Below are positions 1 to 6,481 of a DNA stretch of 8,661 nt, in pieces (position 1 is the stretch's first letter; each line of letters starts with the position of its first letter). The stretch comes from Burkholderiales bacterium (GTDB taxonomy: Bacteria; Pseudomonadota; Gammaproteobacteria; Burkholderiales; Thiobacillaceae), in the NCBI GenBank assembly GCA_005793645.1, contig SXRG01000101.1:1-8661 (forward strand), given 5' to 3'. The notes beneath the pieces were generated by a model that saw nothing but the letters and a program-made list of their open reading frames with translations, was not told the origin of the DNA and did no database searches. Made by a program: the position numbers and the translations under genes.

Positions 1-652
1 AGCCCACCGCATTGTGGCCGTACCACCACTGGGTCATCGCATCCATCGGGCCAGAAAACAGGCTGTAGGACTTGAGGGTAAACAGACCCACCGGCACCGC
101 CAGATTGTTAAAGGTATGCAACAGGGCGGTGGCCAGAATAAAGGAGATATAGAACCAGTTGGCCACATAGATGTGGGGCTGCTTGCGCTTCATCAGCGTG
201 CCAATATAGATGGCCAGATAGGCGACCCAGACCAGCTCAATCAGGATGTCAATAGGCCATTCCATCTCGGCGTATTCGCGGCCCTGGCTGTAACCGGTCA
301 CATAGGATAGCGCCGCCAGGACGATGATGACCTGCCAACCCCAGAAAGTAAACGGGACCAGACCGCCGCCCCAGAGCCGGGTCTGGCAAGTGCGCTGCAC
401 CACATAATACGAAGTGGCGAACAAGGCCGAGCCGCCAAAGCCGAAGATCACCGCGCCGGTATGAACCGGACGGAATCGGCCGAAGGAGAAATAGGGACTA
501 TCAAAATTCAGCCAAGGCCAAGCCAATTCGGATGCGATGTACACACCCACAAACATACCTACCACAGCCCAAACAATGGCCATGATGGTGAATTTCTTGA
601 CGATCTCGTAGTCGTACTGTTCCGCCGATGCGGAAGATGCCGTAGTTGTCAT
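1..652 (-). CDS. ccoN: cbb3-type cytochrome c oxidase subunit I, N-terminal part (cut by left edge)
   Basis: Catalytic heme-copper subunit of the cbb3 oxidase, which reduces oxygen to water in the inner membrane and pumps protons. Only 217 codons are present; the rest lies beyond position 1. Translation of the minus strand shows CcoN signatures: RPVHTGAVIFGFGG (residues 61-74, H64 at the low-spin heme b ligand position), SYYVVQRTCQTRLWG (81-95), GYSQGREYAEMEWPIDI (120-136), and QWWYGHNAVG (208-217), whose H213 matches the first CuB histidine. Several hydrophobic segments are evident, beginning around residues 21-45. I chose ATG 652 because AGAGG lies about 6 bases upstream. An in-frame ATG at 673 would add seven residues (MAAKEEK) but its nearest purine-rich site is too far away. 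The gene probably heads a ccoNOQP operon running off the window, which cannot be seen. The family assignment is near certain; the start is less so. Confidence 0.95.
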   Translation of the reverse strand, partial: MTTTASSASAEQYDYEIVKKFTIMAIVWAVVGMFVGVYIASELAWPWLNFDSPYFSFGRFRPVHTGAVIFGFGGSALFATSYYVVQRTCQTRLWGGGLVPFTFWGWQVIIVLAALSYVTGYSQGREYAEMEWPIDILIELVWVAYLAIYIGTLMKRKQPHIYVANWFYISFILATALLHTFNNLAVPVGLFTLKSYSLFSGPMDAMTQWWYGHNAVG

Positions 653-661
653 TTTTTCCTC

Positions 662-686
662 TTTTGCAGCCATCTATTTTGCAGCC
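662..686 (-). repeat. Tandem 10-base repeat at the ccoN ribosome-binding region
   Basis: GGCTGCAAAA (minus strand) occurs twice, at 677-686 and 662-671, with a 15-base period directly upstream of ccoN. The second copy runs into the AGAGG ribosome-binding site. The first ATG of the alternative ccoN start (673) lies at the junction of the two copies. It looks like a small local duplication, and no function is evident. Confidence 0.4.
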
Positions 687-763
687 GCCTCATGCACAAA
701 CCCATGCGCGACCACTCGGCCAAACGCATCGTGTCACGACTTACCCCCATTAAGGCAAAGTCA

Positions 764-782
764 CCTGCAGGGACAATGCAGG
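764..782 (-). promoter_or_regulatory. Inverted repeat in the ccoN leader
   Basis: CCTGCA (764-769) and TGCAGG (777-782) form a perfect 6-base inverted repeat around a 7-base spacer. It sits between the candidate -10 element and the ccoN ribosome-binding site. It could be a short mRNA hairpin or an operator half-site pair. Short repeats of this size can also arise by chance. Confidence 0.3.
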
Positions 783-797
783 CATAAAATCCGCGAG

Positions 798-827
798 AGT
801 ATATGCAATAAACCACCCACTCTGCAA
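798..827 (-). promoter_or_regulatory. Candidate sigma70-type promoter for ccoN
   Basis: On the minus strand TATACT (798-803, five of six consensus bases) lies 18 bases downstream of TTGCAG (822-827, a weak -35 matching only TTG). It would give a leader of roughly 140 bases before the ccoN start at 652. No convincing FNR/ANR site (TTGAT-N4-ATCAA) was found nearby, although many cbb3 operons have one. Inferred from consensus matching only. Confidence 0.35.
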
Positions 828-857
828 GCATCAACAATCCCTGTGATGCCACCCATG

Positions 858-876
858 CGGCGACCAAGCGTCGCCG
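858..876 (-). terminator. GC-rich hairpin just after the sco gene
   Basis: CGGCGAC (858-864) and GTCGCCG (870-876) pair perfectly around a 5-base loop, 6 bases past the sco stop codon. No run of T follows in the direction of transcription, so it is not a classical intrinsic terminator. It may stabilise the 3' end of the mRNA or help factor-dependent termination before ccoN. Confidence 0.4.
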
Positions 877-882
877 ACAAGC

Positions 883-1479
883 TTAGCGTTTCTGCATCAG
901 CAAACGCAAATCGTGGGCCATATCCTGTGCTGGAATGGCAAACGGCAAGAACAGGCGCAGCTTTCCATTCGGGTCAATCACATAGCTTCCCGCCGTATGA
1001 TCCATCAGATACCCCCCCACACCCGAAGTGACATGTCTGCGATAGACAATCCGAAAATCACTTGCAGCCTTGGAAATTTCGGCCTCGGTGCCCGTCATGG
1101 AAAGAAAATCCGGGTGAAAATAAGTCACATAGTCGCGCAACATGCTGGGGATATCACGCTCTGGATCCACAGACACCCAGATAACCTGCACCTGTTCTGC
1201 CTGCTCCTGCGTCATTAGTCGCAAGGCCTCTGCCGTGTCGCTCAGCGTCGTCGGGCACACATCCGGACAATGGGTATAACCAAAAAATAACAACACCCAC
1301 TTGCCACGAAAATCCTTCAGGCTGCGTTTAACGCCATTGTGATCGGTCAGCTCAAGCAAACCACCAAATTTCTCATGGCTGATATCCGTGCCCCGAAAGG
1401 CCGTTTCACCCGACTTCTCGGGTTGACAGCCCACAACAGCCAGCAGCGCCGCCAGGAGCCATAGCCGCCAAACTCGCAT
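883..1479 (-). CDS. SCO1/SenC-family copper chaperone lipoprotein
   Basis: Thioredoxin-fold copper chaperone of the Sco/SenC/PrrC family, acting on the periplasmic face of the membrane to deliver copper or adjust thiols in heme-copper oxidases. The 198 residues begin with a lipoprotein signal (hydrophobic stretch 7-17, lipobox VVGC with C18), so membrane anchoring by lipid is predicted. The copper site is complete: CPDVC (C71, C75) inside FFGYTHCPDVCPTTL, and the distal histidine H161 in DHTAGSYVIDP. Length is normal for the family. ATG 1479 has GGAG about 6 bases upstream. The gene starts 12 bases after the Rrf2 regulator stop and the two are probably cotranscribed. The nearest oxidase gene is ccoN. 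cbb3 enzymes lack CuA, so here the protein would serve CuB assembly or another oxidase elsewhere. The family is clear; the client enzyme is inferred. Confidence 0.93.
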   Translation of the reverse strand: MRVWRLWLLAALLAVVGCQPEKSGETAFRGTDISHEKFGGLLELTDHNGVKRSLKDFRGKWVLLFFGYTHCPDVCPTTLSDTAEALRLMTQEQAEQVQVIWVSVDPERDIPSMLRDYVTYFHPDFLSMTGTEAEISKAASDFRIVYRRHVTSGVGGYLMDHTAGSYVIDPNGKLRLFLPFAIPAQDMAHDLRLLMQKR

Positions 1480-1491
1480 GCCCTGCTCCGA

Positions 1492-1953
1492 TCAACGCAG
1501 AGCGGCAATAAAGCTGACCGGAATATCGGCAAGACGGTATTTACCTGTCAATACCGACTTGGCCAGCTCTTCCAGTGTCGATTGGGTCAACATCGCGAGG
1601 ATCTTCTTTTTGACCGGCTGCCATTCAGTGTGCAACGGACAGGCTGTCTCGTCGGAACAAACCTTCAAACCCAGAACACAGCTCTCGGTAAATTGCGGCC
1701 CCTCAGTAATCATAAGCACCTGCAACAAGCTGGTCGTATGCATCCCCTCCTTGAGCCGAAAGCCACCCAACCGGCCACGGAAGGAATCCAGCAGCCCCTG
1801 TTTGCAGAGGGTTTGCAGGATCTTGGCCAGATAAGCAGAAGGCACATTCAGGCGCACCGCAATATCCCGATTCAATACCGGCTCGCCCTTCGGCTGGGTC
1901 GCAATGTAAATCAGCGCCTGAACGGCATATTGACTTGTTCTCGACAGGACCAT
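1492..1953 (-). CDS. Rrf2-family transcriptional regulator, probably Fe-S binding
   Basis: Winged-helix regulator of the Rrf2 family (IscR, NsrR, RsrR relatives), 153 residues, about usual length. The N-terminus SRTSQYAVQALIYIA and the segment PSAYLAKILQTLCKQGLL (39-56) followed by the wing SFRGRLGGFRL (57-67) are typical of the DNA-binding domain. C92, C99 and C105, followed by H108 (CPLH), match the position of the cluster-ligating cysteines and histidine of IscR/NsrR, though the first spacing is one residue longer than the IscR pattern (C-x5-C-x5-C). A redox-, NO- or iron-sensing role is therefore likely but unproven. ATG 1953 was chosen because AAGGAG lies 6 bases upstream. A further 23 codons of open frame upstream do not look like family sequence. 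It is followed 12 bases later by the Sco gene, which it may regulate together with itself. Confidence 0.9.
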   Translation of the reverse strand: MVLSRTSQYAVQALIYIATQPKGEPVLNRDIAVRLNVPSAYLAKILQTLCKQGLLDSFRGRLGGFRLKEGMHTTSLLQVLMITEGPQFTESCVLGLKVCSDETACPLHTEWQPVKKKILAMLTQSTLEELAKSVLTGKYRLADIPVSFIAALR

Positions 1954-1972
1954 ATTAGGCTCCTTGGTTATC

Positions 1973-1992
1973 AACAGGACACCCATCCTGTT
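1973..1992 (-). promoter_or_regulatory. Perfect inverted repeat upstream of the Rrf2 gene (candidate operator)
   Basis: AACAGGA (1973-1979) and TCCTGTT (1986-1992) form a perfect 7-base dyad with a 6-base spacer. It lies between the candidate -10 element and the ribosome-binding site of the Rrf2 gene, a typical place for an autoregulatory operator. A hairpin in the mRNA leader is the alternative. No known motif was recognised. Confidence 0.4.
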
Positions 1993-2011
1993 TGCAGGGC
2001 AATGATATCCG

Positions 2012-2017
2012 ATTGTA
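2012..2017 (-). promoter_or_regulatory. Candidate -10 element for the rrf2-sco unit
   Basis: TACAAT on the minus strand (2012-2017) matches five of six -10 consensus bases and lies 58 bases before the Rrf2 start codon. No good -35 hexamer sits at the usual 16-18 base spacing; 17 bases gives TGACGA. The promoter may be weak or activator-dependent. Low certainty. Confidence 0.25.
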
Positions 2018-2020
2018 GAC

Positions 2021-2051
2021 AAAATACCCGAGCATCGTCATCTGGTATTTT
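2021..2051 (-). terminator. Perfect inverted repeat between bioD and the Rrf2 gene
   Basis: AAAATACC (2021-2028) and GGTATTTT (2044-2051) form a perfect 8-base inverted repeat with a 15-base spacer. It lies about 30 bases past the bioD stop. In the direction of transcription the second arm ends in TTTT, so it could be the terminator of the biotin operon, though the stem is AT-rich and the loop long for a strong one. It also sits just upstream of the candidate -10 of the next gene, so it may instead be a regulator-binding site. Confidence 0.35.
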
Positions 2052-2080
2052 TCAGGGGAGACTCATGACGCGACAAACGG

Positions 2081-2791
2081 TCATAACACCTGATCTAACA
2101 GGAATCTCCAACGCGGCAACACCACATATTGACTCGCTGACTCGGCATCCTCATCCGGATGCCACGGGAATAGCGCCAGCGGGGGGCCGCCCAAATACGC
2201 ATCCAGCGTCGCCAGATTCGCCTCAAATTCAGCCAGCCCCGTGCCAAGATCGTTTCCCACCCAACCCGCCAAGGATAAACCACGACGGCGGATCGCCTCT
2301 ACCGTCAGGAGCGCGTGATTGATGCAACCCAGACGCATGCCCACCACCAGGATCACCGGCAGACCCAGCGCCACGGCCAGATCAGCCATATCGTGATTTG
2401 CATCGAGCGGCACCACAAAACCGCCTATCCCCTCCACCATGACAACATCACTCTGTTCAGCCAAATCATCAAATGCCGCGCGTACCGGCGGGATACGCAA
2501 CGCCACCCCCTGTTGCTCGGCGGCGATATGCGGGGCGATGGCGTTGCGCAAGGCGTAGGGGTTGATCAGGCGGCGGTCGGCCTTGACACTGGAGGCGGCC
2601 ACGAGGGCCTCGACATCGTCGCTGAACCACGCATCACCCCGCCGCTCGAACCCAGCTGCCACCGGCTTCATTCCGACTGTTGAATAACCCAATCGCGCTG
2701 CAGCATGCAGCAACGCACATGTGGTACGCGTCTTACCCACACCGGTATCAGTACCCGTAACAAAAAAACCGGCACGCATCGCTGTCTTCAT
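2081..2791 (-). CDS. bioD: Dethiobiotin synthetase
   Basis: ATP-dependent carboxylase that closes the ureido ring of 7,8-diaminopelargonate (DAPA) with CO2 to give dethiobiotin, the step before BioB. The cytosolic protein has 236 residues. Visible motifs are the P-loop GTDTGVGKT (13-21), MKPVAAG (41-47) with the substrate-contacting lysine K42, SDDVEALVAA (58-67), VEGIGGFVVPL (119-129), and the adenine-side asparagine in WVGND (N180). ATG 2791 was chosen because AAAGG lies 6-7 bases upstream. A TTG at 2815 would overlap bioC and add eight atypical residues, and ATG 2779 has a poorer site. It starts 8 bases after the bioC stop and is the last gene of the operon; a possible terminator lies beyond it. 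Confidence 0.96.
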   Translation of the reverse strand: MKTAMRAGFFVTGTDTGVGKTRTTCALLHAAARLGYSTVGMKPVAAGFERRGDAWFSDDVEALVAASSVKADRRLINPYALRNAIAPHIAAEQQGVALRIPPVRAAFDDLAEQSDVVMVEGIGGFVVPLDANHDMADLAVALGLPVILVVGMRLGCINHALLTVEAIRRRGLSLAGWVGNDLGTGLAEFEANLATLDAYLGGPPLALFPWHPDEDAESASQYVVLPRWRFLLDQVL

Positions 2792-2799
2792 TGTTGCCT

Positions 2800-3666
2800 T
2801 TATCGTGATTGCCAACGGATCACAGTCTCTCCCTGCGGATATTTGGGGCGCTTCGGCATCCCGGCCCAGGCGTGTCCATAGACGATCTCGAAGGTCGCCG
2901 GAAAACGACCATCGGCTTGGACAAAACGCTCATAGGCCGCCACCAATGCCTGCCAACGAACACGGCCCATGAGGCCAAACTGATCGCGCTCCAGTACCGT
3001 ATGCGCACCCATGGCCTTGAGATCGCGCAACACGGCCTTGAGATCGGCATAGGTCAGAGTAATGCGTTCCATCTCCATGACTGGCGAAGCAAAGCTGGTC
3101 GCCAGAAGACCATCGCCCAATTCGTGCATATCGACGAATCGATTGATATGCGTATGTGTATCCACCTGTGCAAAGGTGCTGCGCAATTCGCTCAAGGTAT
3201 AAGGGCCGAACGAAGCGAACAGAAACAAGCCTTCCGGGCGCAGGACACGTCGGCACTCGTGGAAAACCGTGAGCGGGTCATCCGCCCATTGCAGGGCCAG
3301 GTTGGACCAGATCATGTCAACACTGGCATCTGCCAGCGGCAGGTGATGCATATCCCCACACACGAAATGGTTTGCCGGCCCCAATACGCGTTGCCGCAGA
3401 CCGCGTCGAGCGCGTTCCTGGCCCAGCATAGCGGGTGCCAGATCCAATGCAATACGCTCGGCACGCGGGAAACGGCGTGACAAGAAAGGCGCGGCAAAGC
3501 CCGTTCCGCTCCCTAGATCCAGAATCCGCTTCGGCGCCATCCGCATCAAGCCCAGCCGTTCGTCAAGTCGGTCGGCGACCTCGCGTTGCAGGACGGCCGC
3601 CGCATCATAGCCGCGAGCCGCTTGATCAAAACTGCGCCGTACGGCGGCCAGTTGTGCACTATCCAT
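2800..3666 (-). CDS. bioC: Malonyl-ACP O-methyltransferase
   Basis: SAM-dependent methyltransferase that methylates the free carboxyl of malonyl-ACP (or CoA), disguising it so that fatty-acid synthase can elongate it to pimeloyl-ACP methyl ester. The 288 residues begin with SFDQAARGYDAAAVLQ (12-27), the F-x-x-A-A-x-x-Y start typical of BioC. Motif I for SAM follows as ILDLGSGTG (48-56), with an acidic residue at D75 in ALDLAPAML, then CGDMHHLPLADASVDMIWSN (103-122) and RVLRPEGLFLFASFGP (140-155). ATG 3666 overlaps the bioH stop by 8 bases and has GGAG about 7 bases upstream, so translational coupling is expected. BioC here is a separate protein, not a BioC-BioH or BioC-BioD fusion. Length is slightly above the roughly 250 residues of the E. 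coli protein. Confidence 0.95.
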   Translation of the reverse strand: MDSAQLAAVRRSFDQAARGYDAAAVLQREVADRLDERLGLMRMAPKRILDLGSGTGFAAPFLSRRFPRAERIALDLAPAMLGQERARRGLRQRVLGPANHFVCGDMHHLPLADASVDMIWSNLALQWADDPLTVFHECRRVLRPEGLFLFASFGPYTLSELRSTFAQVDTHTHINRFVDMHELGDGLLATSFASPVMEMERITLTYADLKAVLRDLKAMGAHTVLERDQFGLMGRVRWQALVAAYERFVQADGRFPATFEIVYGHAWAGMPKRPKYPQGETVIRWQSR

Positions 3667-4381
3667 CGAGGAACTCCATCAACAGGGCCTTAAACTCGCC
3701 CGGGTGCGACAAAAACGCGGCATGCGCGGCATGTTCCAGCACCGCCAGTCGAGCGTGTGGAATATGCGCGGCCAGCCATTGCGCGCCCGACAACGGGCAC
3801 AGCCCGTCGCGCGCGCCGTGGATCAGCAGGGTGGGTTGCGTGATGGCGGACGCCTGATCGCGCAGGTCTGTTTCGGCCAGCAGTCGCATCCCTGCCGCCA
3901 AGGTCTCTGGGCGCGGATCACCGCCAGCGGCGAGCTCGGTACGCAATTGAGCAATCAGGTGACGGGCATCGTCGCTGCCACGCGCCTGTAAAGAAAGGAA
4001 ACGATTGAGCGTTGTCCGCCAGTCACTCACCACACCCTCTGAAAATGCGACGACATCGCTTACCAAAAGGCCATGCGGCCAATCGGCGCGTTGTTGGAAA
4101 CAAGGCGTTGCCGCTACCAGCACTAGCTTTAATACCTGCTGCGGATGACGCGCAGCCCAAGCCTGTGCGATCAAACTGCCCATCGACCAACCAAGCAAAA
4201 CAATCTTTTCCGGCGCCTCTGCGGCCATACGATCTGCCAACGCCGCCACGCTGTAGTCCTCCGGCAGCACCGTATCGCCATAGCCGGGCAGATCGAGGGC
4301 GATCCATCCAACGCGGGCCATGTCGCGGAATATCGCGCCGCGCATTCCCCAGCCATGCAGACAGACGCACGTTGGGGTCAT
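3659..4381 (-). CDS. bioH: Pimeloyl-ACP methyl ester carboxylesterase
   Basis: Alpha/beta hydrolase that cleaves the methyl ester from pimeloyl-ACP methyl ester, ending chain elongation and providing pimeloyl-ACP to BioF. The 240 residues carry the oxyanion-hole segment LHGWGM (8-13), the nucleophile elbow GWSMG (64-68, S66), the acid D192 in HGARDGLCP, and H220 in AAHAAFLSHP, completing the triad. ATG 4381 overlaps the bioF stop in an ATGA arrangement and is preceded by GGAGG at 7 bases, favouring it over ATG 4405, which would add eight unlike residues. The position between bioF and bioC in a biotin operon supports BioH rather than another esterase. No fusion or truncation is seen. Confidence 0.95.
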   Translation of the reverse strand: MTPTCVCLHGWGMRGAIFRDMARVGWIALDLPGYGDTVLPEDYSVAALADRMAAEAPEKIVLLGWSMGSLIAQAWAARHPQQVLKLVLVAATPCFQQRADWPHGLLVSDVVAFSEGVVSDWRTTLNRFLSLQARGSDDARHLIAQLRTELAAGGDPRPETLAAGMRLLAETDLRDQASAITQPTLLIHGARDGLCPLSGAQWLAAHIPHARLAVLEHAAHAAFLSHPGEFKALLMEFLDG

Positions 4382-5529
4382 GCCCATGCCTCCAGCGCAT
4401 CGCACAGCCGGTCAATGTCTTCCAGGCTATGCGCAGCGGACAGGGAGATACGCAGGCGGGCCGTGCCTTCAGGGACGGTGGGCGGTCGGATGGCGGGCAG
4501 CCAGATGCCGCGTTCGGCGAGTTGTTGCGATAACCGCAACGCCGTGGTGTTGTCACCCACCATAAGCGGCTGGATGGGCGTAGACGAATCCAGAAGCGGC
4601 CAGGGCAGACGGCGGGCGCGCTCGCGCAGGTGCATGATCAGCATGGCTAGACGATCGCGGCGTGCGCCACCTGCGACAATAAGTTCCAGGCTTTTCAGCG
4701 CGGCGGCGGCAAGCATTGGTGGTTGCGCGGTGGTGTAAATCCATGTGCGGGCGCGGTTGACCAGATATTCAATCAAGGGGGTCGAACCTGCCACCGCCGC
4801 GCCGGCTACACCGGCGGCCTTGCCGAATGTGGCGAGATAAATCAGTCTGTGAAACAGGGGCAAGGGGCAAGAGGCAAGGATGCCTTGGCCGTGCTCACCC
4901 AGCACGCCAAAGCCGTGGGCGTCGTCCAGATAGAGCCAGGCATCGTATTTTTCGGCCAGCGACAGCAACTCCGGCACGCGGGCGGTATCGCCGTCCATGC
5001 TAAACACCGTATCGGTGACGATCAGTTTGGTCGCGGCGTTGCTGGCCGCCAATCGGCGTTCCAGATCGGCCAAATCGTTGTGGGGGTAACGCAGGTGGTC
5101 TGCGCCCGACAGCCGCGCCGCATCGACCAGAGAGGCATGGTTGAGGCGGTCAGCAAAGATCGCGTCGTGACGACCCGTCAGACTAGTGATGACGCCCAGA
5201 TTGGCCATGTAGCCAGTGGAAAAGAGCAGCGCTGATTCCAGACCGACAAAGCGTGCGAATGCGGTTTCAAACGCATCATGCAGCGCGTGATGGCCAGTGA
5301 GCAGGTGCGATGCGCCGACGCCAATACCGAATTTCCGGGCGGCTTCACATGCCGCATCGGCGATATCCGGATGTGCGGCGAGACCCAGATAATCGTTGCT
5401 GGCAAAGGACAGGTATTCCCGTCCATCGATGACTACCCGTGCGCCCTGTGCGCTTTCGGTGATGCGGCGCTGACGCAGCAGGCCGTCCTCCTGCAGTCGC
5501 GCCAGCGCCGCCGTCAGGTCAGTGGGCAC
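4378..5529 (-). CDS. bioF: 8-amino-7-oxononanoate synthase (KAPA synthase)
   Basis: PLP-dependent alpha-oxoamine synthase that condenses pimeloyl-ACP (or CoA) with L-alanine to give 7-keto-8-aminopelargonate, releasing CO2. The 383 residues match the family length. Visible motifs are YLSFASNDYLGLAAHP (39-54), GVGASHLLTGHHALH (70-84), LNHASLVD with the PLP-stacking H131, FSMDGD (176-181), LDDAHGFGVLG (201-211), and ATFGKAAG with the Schiff-base lysine K237. The start is GTG 5529, which overlaps the bioB stop by 11 bases; a GAGG element lies about 12 bases upstream, further than ideal, so coupling to bioB translation may matter. No ATG nearby gives a better N-terminus. The 3' end overlaps bioH by 4 bases. 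Confidence 0.95.
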   Translation of the reverse strand: MPTDLTAALARLQEDGLLRQRRITESAQGARVVIDGREYLSFASNDYLGLAAHPDIADAACEAARKFGIGVGASHLLTGHHALHDAFETAFARFVGLESALLFSTGYMANLGVITSLTGRHDAIFADRLNHASLVDAARLSGADHLRYPHNDLADLERRLAASNAATKLIVTDTVFSMDGDTARVPELLSLAEKYDAWLYLDDAHGFGVLGEHGQGILASCPLPLFHRLIYLATFGKAAGVAGAAVAGSTPLIEYLVNRARTWIYTTAQPPMLAAAALKSLELIVAGGARRDRLAMLIMHLRERARRLPWPLLDSSTPIQPLMVGDNTTALRLSQQLAERGIWLPAIRPPTVPEGTARLRISLSAAHSLEDIDRLCDALEAWA

Positions 5530-6481
5530 AGCGCCGCTGACCCTCGACGACCGGCTCTGCCCTCAACCCCAGCTTGGTGAACATCGCCTGATCCGCCGTC
5601 CATTCCGGGTTGCCGGTGGTGAGCAGCTTTTCACCGTAAAAGATGGAATTCGCCCCGGCGAGGAAACACAACGCTTGGCCCATCTCGCCCAACGCTTGAC
5701 GCCCAGCAGACAATCGAACATGGGAGGTCGGCATGGTGATGCGCGCAGCGGCGATGGTGCGCACCATCTCCATCGGATCGACCTGTTGGTCGGCCATCGG
5801 CGTGCCCGGAATGGGCACCAGCATGTTGACAGGCACCGACTCGGGAGCAGGATTAAGATTGGCGAGCTGAGTAATCATCCCGGCGCGCATGCGACGGTCT
5901 TCACCCATACCAATGATGCCGCCGCAACACACCGATATGCCGGCCTCGCGCACCTGCTTTAGGGTATCAAGACGCTCTTCATAACGATGCGTAGTCACCA
6001 CCTGCTCGTAATATTCCGGCGCGGTGTCGAGATTGTGGTTGTAATAATCCAACCCCGCGCCCTTCAGACGTTCAGCCTGGCCAGGCTTGAGCATTCCCAG
6101 TGTGACGCAGGTTTCCATGCCCAGTGCCTTGACCCCGCGCACCATGGCCTCGATCTTGTCGAGATCCGCGTCTTTGGGGCCGCGCCAAGCCGCACCCATG
6201 CAAAAGCGTGTCGCACCACCCGCCTTGGCTGCGCGGGCATTGCCAAGCACCTCGTCTACCTCAGCCATGCGTTGACGTTCCAATCCGGTGTCATGATGCG
6301 CCGATTGCGAGCAATAGCCGCAATTCTCGGAACAGCCGCCGGTCTTGATCGACATCAGAGTCGAAAGCTGCACGGCATTCGGATCAAAGTTTTCCCGATG
6401 CACTAATTGTGCGCGATGAATTAGATCCGCCAACGGCAGTTCAAACAATTCCAGTACCGTATCCGTTGTCCACTTAGCCAT
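5519..6481 (-). CDS. bioB: Biotin synthase (radical SAM)
   Basis: Radical SAM enzyme that inserts sulfur into dethiobiotin to form biotin, using a [4Fe-4S] cluster for radical generation and a [2Fe-2S] cluster as sulfur donor. The 320 residues contain the CxxxCxxC motif in GGCSENCGYCSQS (C50, C54, C57), the [2Fe-2S] ligands C94 (FCMGAAW), C125 (ETCVTLGM) and C185 (SVCCGG), and R256 (SHVRLSAGR), all at family positions. YYNHNLDTAPEYY (146-158) is also diagnostic. ATG 6481 was chosen: GGAGG lies 9 bases upstream and the protein then begins MAKWTTDTVLELF. A GTG at 6520 would add 13 unlike residues. The start overlaps the stop of the upstream membrane-protein gene by 8 bases, and the 3' end overlaps bioF by 11. 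Confidence 0.97.
   Translation of the reverse strand: MAKWTTDTVLELFELPLADLIHRAQLVHRENFDPNAVQLSTLMSIKTGGCSENCGYCSQSAHHDTGLERQRMAEVDEVLGNARAAKAGGATRFCMGAAWRGPKDADLDKIEAMVRGVKALGMETCVTLGMLKPGQAERLKGAGLDYYNHNLDTAPEYYEQVVTTHRYEERLDTLKQVREAGISVCCGGIIGMGEDRRMRAGMITQLANLNPAPESVPVNMLVPIPGTPMADQQVDPMEMVRTIAAARITMPTSHVRLSAGRQALGEMGQALCFLAGANSIFYGEKLLTTGNPEWTADQAMFTKLGLRAEPVVEGQRRCAH

Noticed and set aside
461..787. Plus-strand 108-codon open frame at the ccoN 5' end
   Set aside because: It is antisense to the clear CcoN N-terminus and its leader, and has no recognisable features.
649..867. Minus-strand 72-codon open frame upstream of ccoN
   Set aside because: It begins with TTG, has no ribosome-binding site, overlaps the ccoN start in another frame and covers the candidate promoter. 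The protein shows no recognisable pattern.
653..882. FNR/ANR site expected before a cbb3 operon
   Set aside because: No TTGAT-N4-ATCAA-like sequence was found; the isolated TTGAT near 829-833 lacks the second half.
1954..2022. Longer N-terminus for the Rrf2 regulator
   Set aside because: The extra residues do not resemble Rrf2 proteins and would cover the dyad and ribosome-binding site; ATG 1953 has a strong AAGGAG.
1582..2322. Plus-strand 246-codon open frame
   Set aside because: It runs antisense across the well-supported Rrf2 gene, its promoter region and the end of bioD. Its composition (rich in Q, H, R, P) is typical of a shadow frame.
2809..3480. Plus-strand 223-codon open frame antisense to bioC
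   Set aside because: bioC has full family motifs on the other strand, and this translation has no domain or start context of its own.
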